A stretch of 54,498 nt of DNA from CAVQFO01 sp963711725 (GCA_963711725.1 CAVQFO010000040.1:1-54498), one strand, 5' to 3'; numbered from the stretch's first letter, positions 36,217-45,336 are shown. Made by a program: numbers and translations. The notes: generated from the letters alone by a model not told the origin.

Positions 36217-36241
36217 TTAAGGAAACGCCGCGAATTACACG

Positions 36242-37264
36242 TTATGCCGTTGGTGCAGAGGCCGCTTCCCTGCGGATCGTCGACGGGGCTTTCCCGAACC
36301 AGCGCTTGCAGGCGCGCGTGAGTGCGGATTGCTCGGAGAATCCCACCCGATGGGAGACTTGCGAAAGGGGCAGGCGGGTGGATGTCAGGTAGCGTAGCGT
36401 GGTTTGCCGGCAGATACGGTCGCGGATGGCGTCAAACGTCAGCCCTTCCGCCGCCAATTGGCGCTGCAGCGTGCGCGGATGCATGGCGAGAAGGCGGGCA
36501 ACCTGCTCCTTTCCGGCGGCCAAGGGTGCGGGGCTGCTGGAAATGGCCAGGCGCGCCCGGGCGGATACCGTAGTGCCGGGTTTGGGGAAATTCATCTCCA
36601 GGTAGTTGGCGGCGAGTTCGTGCAATGCCCGGTTGGCGGTGGGCAGCGGCGCGTCCATGCAGTCCCTGGGAACGAGAAGCGCCGCGTGGGCCTGCTCGAA
36701 TCGGGCGGGCGCACCGAAATAGCGCCGGTAGACCGACGCCTCGGCGGGCGCGGAATAGGGCAGCCTGACTTCGATCAGCTTGTAGCCCTGGTCGCTGAGC
36801 GGCGCCATGACGTTGTGGGTGAAGCCGAGAGTCAGATCGACGGCTTGGCGAATGGAACCCGGAGGCACCGGGCCGAACTCATAGCGGATTTCAGCCAGCT
36901 TCGGGTTATCGGCGACAGAGTGGACCACCGCCAGCTTGATGGCCGTATGCACGAACAGGTAGCGGCTCCCCCAACGCATGGCCTCGGCCGTGGTGGCCGA
37001 ATGCCGGATGGCCACGGCCAGCGGCCCCAGGATCTCCAAAGGTTGGGCGTGGGCCAAGCGCAGCCCAAAGTCCGGGCAATTAAGAGTCTTCGCGGCTGTC
37101 TCCAGCAACCCCGCCAAGGCGGGTGCCGGCACCAGCGCATCGTCATCGTCGAACAGATGGGGATCCAATCCATGCCGGCGCAGCAAAGCCTCCGGATCAC
37201 CGCCCAGTGTTCGCACCAACTCTCGGAATCCGCGGGCCGCGCCCGCCCGCACCACGGCAACCAT
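36242..37264 (-). CDS. AraC family transcriptional regulator
   Basis: The 340-residue protein has an N-terminal Arabinose_bd-type (OruR/GadX-like) domain (about 20-210) and a C-terminal AraC double HTH. The first helix-turn-helix is MHPRTLQRQLAAEG and the second VSHRVGFSEQSALTRACKRW. It is divergent from the monooxygenase gene, with about 100 bp between starts, and is the likely regulator of the monooxygenase-SDR pair. I prefer ATG 37264 to the TTG at 37300, whose TTGACA looks more like a -35 box than a start. Confidence 0.9.
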   Translation of the reverse strand: MVAVVRAGAARGFRELVRTLGGDPEALLRRHGLDPHLFDDDDALVPAPALAGLLETAAKTLNCPDFGLRLAHAQPLEILGPLAVAIRHSATTAEAMRWGSRYLFVHTAIKLAVVHSVADNPKLAEIRYEFGPVPPGSIRQAVDLTLGFTHNVMAPLSDQGYKLIEVRLPYSAPAEASVYRRYFGAPARFEQAHAALLVPRDCMDAPLPTANRALHELAANYLEMNFPKPGTTVSARARLAISSSPAPLAAGKEQVARLLAMHPRTLQRQLAAEGLTFDAIRDRICRQTTLRYLTSTRLPLSQVSHRVGFSEQSALTRACKRWFGKAPSTIRREAASAPTA

Positions 37265-37365
37265 GTCTCGCAAAGTCAAATATTCGTCTCGACTTGTCAA
37301 GCGATACCGATGGGCGCGATGTCATGATTGAATTGGGGTTCCCCGAGGGAGGAGAGAGCACAGCC

Positions 37366-38853
37366 ATGGAGCATTTCGACGTCCTGGTCATCGGCGCCGG
37401 CCTGTCCGGCATCGGTGCCGGTTACCATCTGCAGAAGCAGTGCCCGGAGCGGACCTACGCCATACTGGAGGGCCGGGAGGCCATCGGCGGCACCTGGGAC
37501 TTGTTCCGCTACCCCGGCATTCGCTCGGACTCGGACATGTTCACTTTGGGGTATTCCTTCCGGCCGTGGACCGATGCCAAGGCCATTGCCGACGGGCCAT
37601 CCATCCTGCGATACGTGCGGGATACGGCCCGGGAGTTCGGTATCGACCGCCACATCCGTTTCAACCATCGGGTCGTCGATGCCTCCTGGTCCTCCGAACA
37701 GAACCGCTGGAGCGTGGTCGCCGAAGTCGGCCCCAATCGCAGCCGGACGGTCTACACCTGCAACTTCCTCTATCTCTGCAGCGGCTACTACAGCTACGAA
37801 GGCGGGTATGCGCCCGATTTTCCGGAGAGCGAATCCTTTCAGGGGGAGATCGTGCATCCCCAGCAGTGGCCGGAGGATCTGGACTACGCGGGCAAACGGG
37901 TCGTCGTCATTGGCAGCGGCGCAACCGCCGTAACCCTGGTGCCCGCCATGGCGGATAGCGCAGCGCATGTGACCATGCTCCAGCGCTCGCCCACTTACGT
38001 GGTTTCGCTCCCCTCCCGGGATCGCGTCGCCGACGCTCTCCGGCGCCGCTTGCCAAAGGGCCTGGCACACTCGCTCGTACGTTGGAAAAACCTTCTCCGT
38101 GCCCTGTATTTCTACCAGGTCTGCCAGCGCGCCCCGAATACCGCCAAGCGCCTGATCCGAAAGGGCGTAAAGATGCAGTTGCCAGCGGACTATCCGGTGG
38201 ACACGGATTTCAACCCGGATTATCGGCCCTGGGATCAGCGCCTGTGCCTCGTGCCGGACGGCGATCTTTTCGCATCCATTCGCTCCGGGCGGGCCTCCGT
38301 CGTCACCAACCATATTGACCGTTTCACGCCCCACGGCATCCGCCTCCGCTCCGGCCGGGAACTGGAGGCGGACATCATCGTCTCGGCAACGGGGTTGAAG
38401 CTGATTCCCTGCGGCGGCGTGCGATTCCGTGTGGACGGTGAGGATATCAAGGTGGGTGACACCTTCAGCTACAAGGGCTTGATGCTCTCGGGCGTTCCCA
38501 ACATGGCCATGTGCATCGGCTATACCAACAGCTCCTGGACACTTCGTGCCGACCTCACGTCGCTGTATGTATGCCGGCTCCTGAACCACATGAGGCGCAA
38601 GGGTTACACCGAGGCGAGGCCCCACTGCGATGATCCCGCCATGGAGCCCAACCCGATCCTCAACCTCAGGGCCGGATACGTTCAGCGCAGCCTCGGCATC
38701 CTCCCCAAGCAAGGAAGCAAGGCGCCTTGGAAGCTGAACCAGAATTATCTGCTGGACGTCATGGCGCTGAAGTTCGGCGCAGTGGACCATCCCGCAATCC
38801 GCTTTTCCCGGGATAACGGCTCCAAAGCCGACGCGCTTGGAAAAACGGCGTAG
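37366..38853 (+). CDS. Flavin-containing/Baeyer-Villiger-type monooxygenase
   Basis: The 495-residue flavoprotein has an FAD Rossmann loop VIGAGLSGIGAG (about 8-19), the BVMO/FMO fingerprint FQGEIVHPQQWP and an NADPH-binding loop VIGSGATAV (about 182). FRYPGIRSDSDMFTLGYSF is also typical of the group. The family oxygenates ketones (to esters) or soft heteroatoms; substrate unknown. ATG 37366 follows GGAGGAGAG; an in-frame ATG at 37324 is less well placed. An SDR gene follows 10 bp downstream and an AraC gene is divergent, an arrangement seen in ketone/terpene/steroid catabolic loci. Confidence 0.92.
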   Translation: MEHFDVLVIGAGLSGIGAGYHLQKQCPERTYAILEGREAIGGTWDLFRYPGIRSDSDMFTLGYSFRPWTDAKAIADGPSILRYVRDTAREFGIDRHIRFNHRVVDASWSSEQNRWSVVAEVGPNRSRTVYTCNFLYLCSGYYSYEGGYAPDFPESESFQGEIVHPQQWPEDLDYAGKRVVVIGSGATAVTLVPAMADSAAHVTMLQRSPTYVVSLPSRDRVADALRRRLPKGLAHSLVRWKNLLRALYFYQVCQRAPNTAKRLIRKGVKMQLPADYPVDTDFNPDYRPWDQRLCLVPDGDLFASIRSGRASVVTNHIDRFTPHGIRLRSGRELEADIIVSATGLKLIPCGGVRFRVDGEDIKVGDTFSYKGLMLSGVPNMAMCIGYTNSSWTLRADLTSLYVCRLLNHMRRKGYTEARPHCDDPAMEPNPILNLRAGYVQRSLGILPKQGSKAPWKLNQNYLLDVMALKFGAVDHPAIRFSRDNGSKADALGKTA

Positions 38854-38863
38854 AGGAGGGCGC

Positions 38864-39742
38864 ATGAAGGACTTCAACAACAAAGTCGCCGCCGTCACCG
38901 GGGCCGCCTCCGGCATCGGCCGGGCACTGGCCGTTCAGCTTGCTGGCCATGGGTGCCACCTGGCTCTGTGCGACCTGGACGAAGCGGGGCTGCAGGAGAC
39001 CGCGCGCTCGGCGGCTCGGGCCAACCCGGCGTGCCTGATCACCAGTGACCGGGTCGACGTGGCCGATCGGCGCGCAGTGTTCGGCTGGGCGCAAGACGTG
39101 GCGCGCCGCCACGGCCAGGTGAACCTGGTGTTCAACAACGCCGGCGTGGCACTCGCGGCCACCGTGGCGGGGATGGAGATCGAAGACTTCGAGTGGCTGA
39201 TGAACATCAACTTCTGGGGCGTGGTCCACGGCACCCAGGCTTTCCTGCCGCAGTTGATGGCGGCCGGCGAGGGGCATGTGGTGAACATCTCCAGCCTGTT
39301 CGGGCTGATGACCGTACCGGGTCAATCCGCTTACCACGCCTCCAAGTTCGCCGTGCGCGGCTTCACTGAATCCCTCCGCCAGGAGCTGGATGTCATGCAG
39401 TGCGGTGTCTCCGCCACCTGCGTTCACCCCGGCGGGATCAAGACGGCCATCGCCCGTAATGCGCGCAAGCACCAGAGCCTGGTGGCGCTGGGCGTGGACC
39501 CGGATGCCGGTACGGAGTCATTCGAAAAGAACTTCATCACCACCCCGGAGCGCGCCGCCCGAATCATCCTTCGCGGTGTGGAACGCGACGCCCGGCGGGT
39601 TCTGGTCGGTCCGGACGCGGCGCTGCTCGAGAAGCTCCACCGCTTGATGCCTCAGCGGACCGCGCATCTGCTTGCGCGGGCCCTGAAACAGACCTCGCGC
39701 AAACACCCCGCCAAAAAGGCCGAGGCGGGGGAGCCCTCGTGA
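38864..39742 (+). CDS. Short-chain dehydrogenase/reductase
   Basis: The 292-residue classical SDR has TGAASGIGRA (about 11-20), NNAG near 89, catalytic Ser in NISSLFG and Tyr/Lys in YHASK (about 156-160). A C-terminal extension of about 45 residues is rich in Lys/Ala. It starts 10 bp after the monooxygenase stop with ribosome site GAGGAGGG, so they form an operon. A role as the alcohol dehydrogenase that supplies the ketone for the monooxygenase is an inference from that pairing. Confidence 0.92.
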   Translation: MKDFNNKVAAVTGAASGIGRALAVQLAGHGCHLALCDLDEAGLQETARSAARANPACLITSDRVDVADRRAVFGWAQDVARRHGQVNLVFNNAGVALAATVAGMEIEDFEWLMNINFWGVVHGTQAFLPQLMAAGEGHVVNISSLFGLMTVPGQSAYHASKFAVRGFTESLRQELDVMQCGVSATCVHPGGIKTAIARNARKHQSLVALGVDPDAGTESFEKNFITTPERAARIILRGVERDARRVLVGPDAALLEKLHRLMPQRTAHLLARALKQTSRKHPAKKAEAGEPS

Positions 39743-39783
39743 GTCCATTTCCGGGGTTTCCGTTGGGAGTGCCGCCGGAACTC

Positions 39784-40545
39784 CTATAGCTTTAGCCCGC
39801 CGTCCACTTCCAGGACGCGGCCCGTGAAGTAGTCGTTTTCCAGCGCGAACACCACGGAATGGCCGATTTCGGCCGGGTCGGCCAGCCGGCCCAGTGGAAT
39901 TCGCTCCCGGAGGCGGTTCAGGATTGTCTCGGGCATTTTCGCAACCATGTTGGTGTTCGAGAAACCCGGCGCGATGGCCGACACCCGGATGCCGTGCTTG
40001 GCCAACTCCTTGGACCAAGTGACCGTCATCGCGGCGACCCCGGCCTTGGCCGCGGAATAGTTGGTCTGGCCGATATTGCCGGCGCGCGAGATGCTGGACA
40101 TGTTCACGATTGCGCCGCCGTCACCGTTCTTCACCATCTGCGCTGCGGCTTCGCGCCCGCAGAGAAAAACGCCGCGCAGATCCACCTTGATGACCTCTTC
40201 CCAATCCTCCAGCGACATCTTCTTGTTCACGTCGCCGTTCCTGGCGTTGACCAAAAGGGCATCGTTGGTGGTCCCTGCGTTGTTCACGAGCCCATCCAGT
40301 GCACCGAACTCCGATACCAGGCGTTTGAATGTCTCCTGAACCGCGGTTTCGTCGGTGACGTCCATGGGATAGACCCGAGCCTCGCCGCCGGCTTCCTGGC
40401 AGCGAAAGGCTGTTTCCCGGATTCCTTCCTCGTCCACATCAGCCAGGGCCAGCCTGCCGCCCTTGGCCGCGATCATCTCCGCCGCTTTACGGCCGAGGCC
40501 CCGCCCCGCACCGGTTACGACGACAGTCTTTCCACTCAGGTTCAT
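39784..40545 (-). CDS. FabG-like 3-oxoacyl reductase (SDR)
   Basis: A 253-residue classical SDR with TGAGRGLGR (about 11-19), NNAG near 92, Ser in NMSSISRAG and Tyr/Lys in YSAAK. The C-terminus ...GRVLEVDGGLKL is typical of FabG/PhaB. It is convergent with the preceding SDR and therefore belongs to a different transcript. An acetoacetyl-CoA reductase role for PHA synthesis is possible given the phasin elsewhere in the window, but nothing in the sequence decides it. ATG 40545 begins the conserved fold; upstream in-frame residues are non-homologous. Confidence 0.9.
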   Translation of the reverse strand: MNLSGKTVVVTGAGRGLGRKAAEMIAAKGGRLALADVDEEGIRETAFRCQEAGGEARVYPMDVTDETAVQETFKRLVSEFGALDGLVNNAGTTNDALLVNARNGDVNKKMSLEDWEEVIKVDLRGVFLCGREAAAQMVKNGDGGAIVNMSSISRAGNIGQTNYSAAKAGVAAMTVTWSKELAKHGIRVSAIAPGFSNTNMVAKMPETILNRLRERIPLGRLADPAEIGHSVVFALENDYFTGRVLEVDGGLKL

Positions 40546-40757
40546 GGCAATCTCTCCGATTCCGTATCCAAGCAACACGGTTCCGCCGCCTCGCCTGTAC
40601 GAGCTTTGGCGGCCGCTAGGCACCAAGTGGTTCCGGGCCCGCAGAGCCGCAAGGGAAGTGAGTGGAGTGATGGCAGGGGAACACCAGCACACCGGGGGAG
40701 GGATGTACGAACGCTTGACGGTGAATTGCGGGGGGGCGTTGAAGCGCGGACAGGCTT

Positions 40758-41108
40758 CTAACGCTTGTGCTCACGCGCCTCGGCGCAGCCGATGCAGAAC
40801 AAGGTCGTGGGATCGAATTCAAGTCGCCGTTCAGGGATCTCCTCGCCGCACTCCAGGCAAAAGCCGTAGTCTCCCGAGTCACAACGGGCCAACGCCGTCT
40901 CGATCTTGCGCAGCTCCACCGCCGCACGCGCCTCCGCTGCGCGCGCCATGGCCTGGCCTTGAAGCGCGTCCATACGCGAAAGGCGGCCTTGGCGGGTTTG
41001 GTCCAGCTCAACGGTCTCCCGGGAGCTCTTTCGGGTATCTGCGAGGTCCAGGAGCTGTTCGCGGCGCTCCTGGAGCTGTCGGCGGAATGATTCCATGTTC
41101 TGCGTCAT
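40758..41108 (-). CDS. DksA/TraR family zinc-finger protein
   Basis: The 116-residue protein is a short coiled-coil (about 5-75, many Arg/Glu/Gln) followed by a Cys4 zinc finger, CLECGEEIP and CIGCAEA near the C-terminus. Such proteins bind the RNA polymerase secondary channel. The usual DxxDxA tip of DksA is not obvious: the tip reads SRMDALQGQAMARAAE. It may therefore be a TraR/DksA-like paralogue without full DksA activity. The start may be ATG 41108 or 41096. Confidence 0.88.
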   Translation of the reverse strand: MTQNMESFRRQLQERREQLLDLADTRKSSRETVELDQTRQGRLSRMDALQGQAMARAAEARAAVELRKIETALARCDSGDYGFCLECGEEIPERRLEFDPTTLFCIGCAEAREHKR

Positions 41109-41310
41109 GCGTGCGGGATGGCGAGTGGGCGCGCTAGCGGTAAGGTCCAACACTACCGCGCGGCGTGCCTTGGGACAAACGGAGCCTTCGGGAGCCCGCC
41201 TCGAGGGCGCAAGGGTGCGCGGCTGGCGGCGGCCCCGATCGACGAAACGGACTCCGTGGGTTAGGCTTGCCGCCCGGCATCCACGCCGCTCACTGGTTGC
41301 AGAGGTTCCC

Positions 41311-41982
41311 TTGATCCCGCCCATTCTAATCGGCAGTGCCCGTGTTCCCGGCACCAATAAAGAGCTGCGGCTGTATCAGCGCGGCGACGAATTCTCGATC
41401 AAGATTCCGGGCCGGGGCGAGCTCATGAACAGCCGCGTTCATGGTTCCGAGAAAGCCTTGGCGGAGCTCGCCTGTGAACGCATGGGCGGGCGCGAGCGGC
41501 CGCGGGTGTTGGTCGGAGGGCTCGGTATGGGGTTCACCTTGGCGGCGGCACTTCAAGCTGTGGGTCCCGAGGCTGAAGTGGTCGTCGCGGAATTGGTGCC
41601 CGAAGTGGTGGAGTGGAATCGTCAAGCCATGGGGGAACCCGCTGGCAAGCCACTGGCCGATCCGCGCTGCAAGGTCCATATCGGTGACGTTGCCGATCTT
41701 CTTCGCCAGCAGCAGGCCGCCTTCGATGCGATCCTTATGGATGTGGACAACGGCCCGGAAGCCATGATCCGCAGAGAAAATGACTGGCTCTACACCATTG
41801 GCGGCCTGGAGACCACGAAACGGGCGCTGCGGCCCCAGGGCGTGCTAGCGGTTTGGTCCGCCAGCGCGGATCGCCTGTTCAGCAGCCGCTTGCACCACGC
41901 GGGTTTCAAGGTGGAGGAGGTAACAGTGCGCCCCCACCGGTCCGGCAAAGGCCCGCGGCATCATATTTGGCTTGGGACATAG
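41311..41982 (+). CDS. Spermidine synthase-like (SAM-fold) protein
   Basis: In this 223-residue protein the Rossmann-like core reads VLVGGLGMGFTLAAAL (SAM/dcSAM-binding loop), then VVVAELVPEVVEWNR (acidic ribose ligand) and DVADLLRQQQAAFDAILMDVDNGP. This matches the shortened spermine/spermidine synthase-like proteins of proteobacteria, which lack the usual N-terminal beta-hairpin domain; catalytic activity is uncertain. I favour TTG 41311, preceded by AGAGG; no ATG is available near the start of the conserved region. It is divergent from the DksA-like gene. Confidence 0.8.
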   Translation: MIPPILIGSARVPGTNKELRLYQRGDEFSIKIPGRGELMNSRVHGSEKALAELACERMGGRERPRVLVGGLGMGFTLAAALQAVGPEAEVVVAELVPEVVEWNRQAMGEPAGKPLADPRCKVHIGDVADLLRQQQAAFDAILMDVDNGPEAMIRRENDWLYTIGGLETTKRALRPQGVLAVWSASADRLFSSRLHHAGFKVEEVTVRPHRSGKGPRHHIWLGT

Positions 41983-42287
41983 CTACTTCACATCCACGTA
42001 CTGAAAACGGCGACGTAAGCCGGACATATCAGCAAGCGAACGAATTATTTCCAAGCTCCCATTGTCTCCCTAGGTCTTACCCTTGGCCCCGCGCGGTGGC
42101 CCAATGACCGATGCCATCCGCAGAAATCGCTTGGCGTGGCACTTCATCAAACCCTCCCTCCAATTCGTACGTACTAACCGAAATAAGACTACGTAGTCGC
42201 AACTATTTCGGAATCCGAGCGAGCGGCGATAGTTGGATAGGCATCTGCTCAGGTGTCGCACACCTAAGACCTGGAGGAGAGGTTGAA
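41983..42287. promoter_or_regulatory. Upstream region of the beta-propeller gene with nested palindromes
   Basis: GACTACGTAGTC (42187-42198) is a perfect 12-bp palindrome. It lies inside an inverted repeat of CCGAAATA (42178-42185) and TATTTCGG (42204-42211). The structure is 77 bp before the ATG and could be an operator or an RNA hairpin. The rest of the interval shows no gene. Confidence 0.5.
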
Positions 42288-43427
42288 ATGAACACCAGGG
42301 AATTGTTCATACAAGGCTTGGCGATGGTGGTGTTGACGTTGGGCGTCGTGGGCGCACACGCCCGCGAGCCCGGCGCCGCATACACCATGACAAATGCGAA
42401 CGACGACAACCAAATCGTCGTGTTTAGCCGCGATAGCGGTGGATTGCTCACCAAGATCGACGCTGTGTCGAGCGGCGGCAAGGGCTCCGGTGGAGGCGTG
42501 GACCCATTGGGATCCCAGGGATCGCTGGTGCTCGTCGATGAAGACCAAGGCCACCCCGGATCATGGCATCACCACCACGCCGGAAACCGCCACGGCACAG
42601 AAATGCTTCTGGCGGTGAATGCCGGCAGCAACGACGTGTCCGCATTCCGCGTGCGCCCAAACGGCATCCAACTTCGAGATCGCATTGGCTCCGGCGGGTC
42701 GTTCCCGATCAGCGTCACCGCCTCCGGCCGGATGGTGTATGTCCTCAATAATGGGGCACCGGCCAACATCACCGGCTTCAGCCTGGATCAGCGCGGTCAT
42801 ATGCACCCCGTACCCCACTCCACGCGCTTGTTAGGGGAGGGTTCCTACGGACAAGTGGCATTTGATCCGCGGGGCAGGGTATTGGTAGTCACCGACAAGG
42901 CAAACAATCGGCTCCTGGTGTACACCGTGGGCCGCCACGGCAGGCCGTCCGATACACCGGTGATTACCCCATCCTCGGGCGCGGTACCGTTTGCTGTGGA
43001 CTTCGACCGCAAGGGTCATCTGCTGGTGGCGGAGGCGGGCGCCAACGCTGTGTCTTCCTATGACATCGCCGCCGACGGCAGCCTGCAGATCATCAGCGCC
43101 TCGGTGCCAAACGGCCAGATCGCAACGTGCTGGATCGTGGTGAACAGGCGCGGCGCCGTCATCACCACCAATCCCGGAACCAACTCCCTGTCCGCATTCC
43201 GGGTGAATACGACCACGGGCCAAGTCACGTTACTGAACGGGACCGCAGGGGCCGGAAACGCGCCCCTGGATATCGACGTCACCGAAAGTGGTCGCTTCGC
43301 GTACGCGGTCGACCCCGCCAATGGCGGTGTGGATATGTACAAGATTGGATTGGATGGCAGCTTGACCGGATTGGGCATTGCTGAGGCCGGTCTGATGGGC
43401 TTCGCACAAGGGATGGCAGTGCAGTGA
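42288..43427 (+). CDS. Secreted beta-propeller protein (lactonase-like fold)
   Basis: The 379-residue protein has a signal peptide (about 1-26, ending HAHA/REP) followed by seven-bladed-propeller repeats: VFSRDSGGLLTKID, VSAFRVRPNGIQL, ITGFSLDQRGHM, LLVYTVGRHGRP, VSSYDIAADGSL, LSAFRVNTTTGQV and VDMYKIGLDGSL. These are the per-blade strand-turn units of 6-phosphogluconolactonase-like/YncE-like proteins. A His-rich patch (SWHHHHAGNRHG near 92) is unusual and may bind metal. Function unknown. The ribosome site GGAGGAGAGG precedes the ATG. A strong hairpin follows the gene. Confidence 0.85.
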   Translation: MNTRELFIQGLAMVVLTLGVVGAHAREPGAAYTMTNANDDNQIVVFSRDSGGLLTKIDAVSSGGKGSGGGVDPLGSQGSLVLVDEDQGHPGSWHHHHAGNRHGTEMLLAVNAGSNDVSAFRVRPNGIQLRDRIGSGGSFPISVTASGRMVYVLNNGAPANITGFSLDQRGHMHPVPHSTRLLGEGSYGQVAFDPRGRVLVVTDKANNRLLVYTVGRHGRPSDTPVITPSSGAVPFAVDFDRKGHLLVAEAGANAVSSYDIAADGSLQIISASVPNGQIATCWIVVNRRGAVITTNPGTNSLSAFRVNTTTGQVTLLNGTAGAGNAPLDIDVTESGRFAYAVDPANGGVDMYKIGLDGSLTGLGIAEAGLMGFAQGMAVQ

Positions 43428-43466
43428 AAAGCGGTAGATAGCCGTCAGGGCTGTCGCTTCATCATT

Positions 43467-43500
43467 TGGCGGTGCGACTGCGCTAGTAGTCGTACCGCCA
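43467..43500. terminator. Stem-loop after the beta-propeller gene, possible terminator
   Basis: TGGCGGTGCGACT (43467-43479) and AGTCGTACCGCCA (43488-43500) form a 13-bp stem with one G-U pair and an 8-nt loop. No T-run follows, so intrinsic termination is uncertain. Confidence 0.45.
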
Positions 43501-43712
43501 CAAATTCATGCTGAGAATGGAGACCAAAGGCGGGCGCGAGTACAGCTTTGGGTTTCCTGGTTCCTCTCCGCTGGTTCCTCCTCCGGCATCCGGCAGTTCA
43601 AGCGCTGCGAAAGGAGGATCGAGAATTACTGAGAGTACACAAGACCATAACACCAGTCTTGACCTCTTTATCTCTCGCCAACAAGGTCCCGATATCGGCG
43701 CACCGTTCGCCT

Positions 43713-44759
43713 TCATTGGGCGGGCGGAGCGCAGGTGTCCCGCAGGATCAGGCTCGTTTCCACCTCGGCGCGGTCGGCCACGGGCCGCCCGGATAGCCGG
43801 GCGACCAGGTAGTCGGCGGCGCGCGTTCCCATTTCCGTCGCCGGTACCCGAAGCGTCGTCAGCGCCGGGCGCAGATGCGCAGATAAGGGCAGATCGTCGA
43901 AGCCAACGATGGAAAGCTCATCCGGTACGGCAATCCCCTCGGCCTGGCACTGCAGCAGCGCGCCGGTGGCGAGCACGTCGTTGCCGCAAATCACCGCCGT
44001 GGGCGCACCACCGGAGGCCCGACACAGCAGGCGCAGACCTTCCTTGCCTTCAGTGATGCCGTAAGCCACCTCAACAACCAGCTCGTCCGGCAGCGTCAGC
44101 CCCCGTGCGTCAATCGCGTCGCGCACGCCTGCCAACCGGCTCTCGGCCCGGTCATTGTTTTGGGTGATGCCGCTGATAACCCCGATCCGCCGATGGCCAA
44201 CGTCGATAACGTATTCGGCGAGCCGCCGGGCCGCCTGCCGGTTGTCGAAACCGATACAGGGGTGGGGTGCGTCCACGCTGTATGTCCAGCAACTGACGTA
44301 GGCCACGCGCTCCCGATCGAACAGATCGAAAAGCGCTTGTTCATGTCGCTGGCCGATCAGCATCACGCCCTCGACACCATGACTGAGCATGGCCCGCGCC
44401 TCGCTCACTTCCTGGGCAAGATCGTATTCGGAGGCCGCAATCAGAAGGGTGTAGCCGTGGTGGGCTAGCCGCCGCTGCAGGGCGCTGATGCCGCTGGCAA
44501 AGATTGCATTGTCCAGAGTCGGAACGATCGCGCCGACGGCGCGACTCTGGCGGGTCACCAGGGCGCGCGCGGCGGCCGAGGGGAAGTAGTCGAGTTCCCG
44601 GATCGCCTCCTCGATGCGCACCCGAAGTTCCGGACGCACCGCCTCGGGACGGTTGATGGCGCGCGACACGGTTGCCGTCGAAACACCGGCGCGCTGGGCG
44701 ACATCAGCCACGGTTGCTCGCTTGTGCGGCTGGTGCTCGGATGAGGAGGTACGTGGCAT
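43713..44759 (-). CDS. LacI family transcriptional regulator of the sulfonate cluster
   Basis: The 348-residue repressor has an N-terminal LacI HTH (ATVADVAQRAGVSTATVSRA, then INRPEAVRPELRVRI hinge). The periplasmic-binding-protein-like sensor domain (about 75-340) contains VEGVMLIGQR and VGFDDLPLSAHLRPALTT. It is divergent from the hpsN operon. Perfect and near-perfect LacI-type palindromes lie in the intergenic region, and an AAACGCTTT half-site (44766-44774) lies directly upstream of its own start. I infer repression of hpsN and of itself, with a sulfonate or its product as inducer. Confidence 0.92.
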   Translation of the reverse strand: MPRTSSSEHQPHKRATVADVAQRAGVSTATVSRAINRPEAVRPELRVRIEEAIRELDYFPSAAARALVTRQSRAVGAIVPTLDNAIFASGISALQRRLAHHGYTLLIAASEYDLAQEVSEARAMLSHGVEGVMLIGQRHEQALFDLFDRERVAYVSCWTYSVDAPHPCIGFDNRQAARRLAEYVIDVGHRRIGVISGITQNNDRAESRLAGVRDAIDARGLTLPDELVVEVAYGITEGKEGLRLLCRASGGAPTAVICGNDVLATGALLQCQAEGIAVPDELSIVGFDDLPLSAHLRPALTTLRVPATEMGTRAADYLVARLSGRPVADRAEVETSLILRDTCAPPAQ

Positions 44760-44870
44760 TTTCGTAAACGCTTTCTTGTCGATTGTCCCTGTGTTCACTA
44801 TAACCGATTCCCGGGAGTTCAAGTGATTCAATCGTTTCCGGGCTAATTGCGAATATTTCCGAGGTCCCGG

Positions 44871-44917
44871 TTGACAGATCTGCAGTTGCCGACTAGGCTC
44901 CAATGTAAGCGATTACA
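44871..44917 (+). promoter_or_regulatory. Promoter with LacI-type operator upstream of the hpsN leader
   Basis: TTGACA (44871-44876), a 17-bp spacer and TAGGCT (44894-44899) form a rightward promoter. The near-palindrome TGTAAGCGATTACA (44904-44917) covers the predicted start point, a classic position for repression. A weaker AATCGTTT site is at 44830-44837. Confidence 0.8.
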
Positions 44918-44939
44918 TCTGGAGCAAGAGACAAATCCC

Positions 44940-45329
44940 ATGAAGGCTCGCGAAGACAGCTTCACCCTGGTCCCCGCAACCCGCCTTGAGGCGGCGTTCG
45001 CGGGAAGCAACGGGGTGATTCAGGCCTTCGCTGGGCAGGGCGCGCCGGGTGATTGCGCTACGCATGATCGGAGTACGGATCGTCGCCAGGTGGGGCATGC
45101 CGACCACGCCCAACTTCATGCGGCTCTAGCTGCCGCTCGCCGGGCAGGTCGGCTCCCGTCGGTTTCCATAGTGCTTCCCGCTGGTTGCGGGCCGGACCAA
45201 GGCCCCGTGCCCAGGATGTCATGGCGCGCTGCGGCCTTCGCGCCATCCCGGATCCCCCTAGTACTTTTGAGTGTGTTCGCACCGCAGTGGTCCTTGTGCA
45301 TGCTGCGGAGAGAGGCACCTTTTCCCTGA
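44940..45329 (+). other. Short open frame in the hpsN leader, possible gene remnant
   Basis: The 129-codon frame starts at ATG 44940, directly downstream of the LacI-controlled promoter. Its first about 35 residues (MKAREDSFTLVPATRLEAAF...) look plausible, but the rest is low-complexity and the ribosome site is poor. Another frame in the middle reads MIGVRIVARWGMPTTPN and then hits a stop. This could be a decayed gene, perhaps of a lost first gene such as a transporter, or simply leader sequence. I do not recognise it. Confidence 0.35.
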
Positions 45330-45336
45330 GCTGAAT

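Noticed and set aside
36208..36230. The 22-bp palindrome around 36217-36220 as a terminator of the AraC gene
   Set aside because: The symmetry comes from the element's end plus flank, it has no T-run on the relevant strand and its centre TTAA is better explained as the target site.
37297..38916. A 539-codon open frame on the minus strand
   Set aside because: It is antisense to the monooxygenase gene, whose FAD, NADPH and BVMO motifs are unambiguous.
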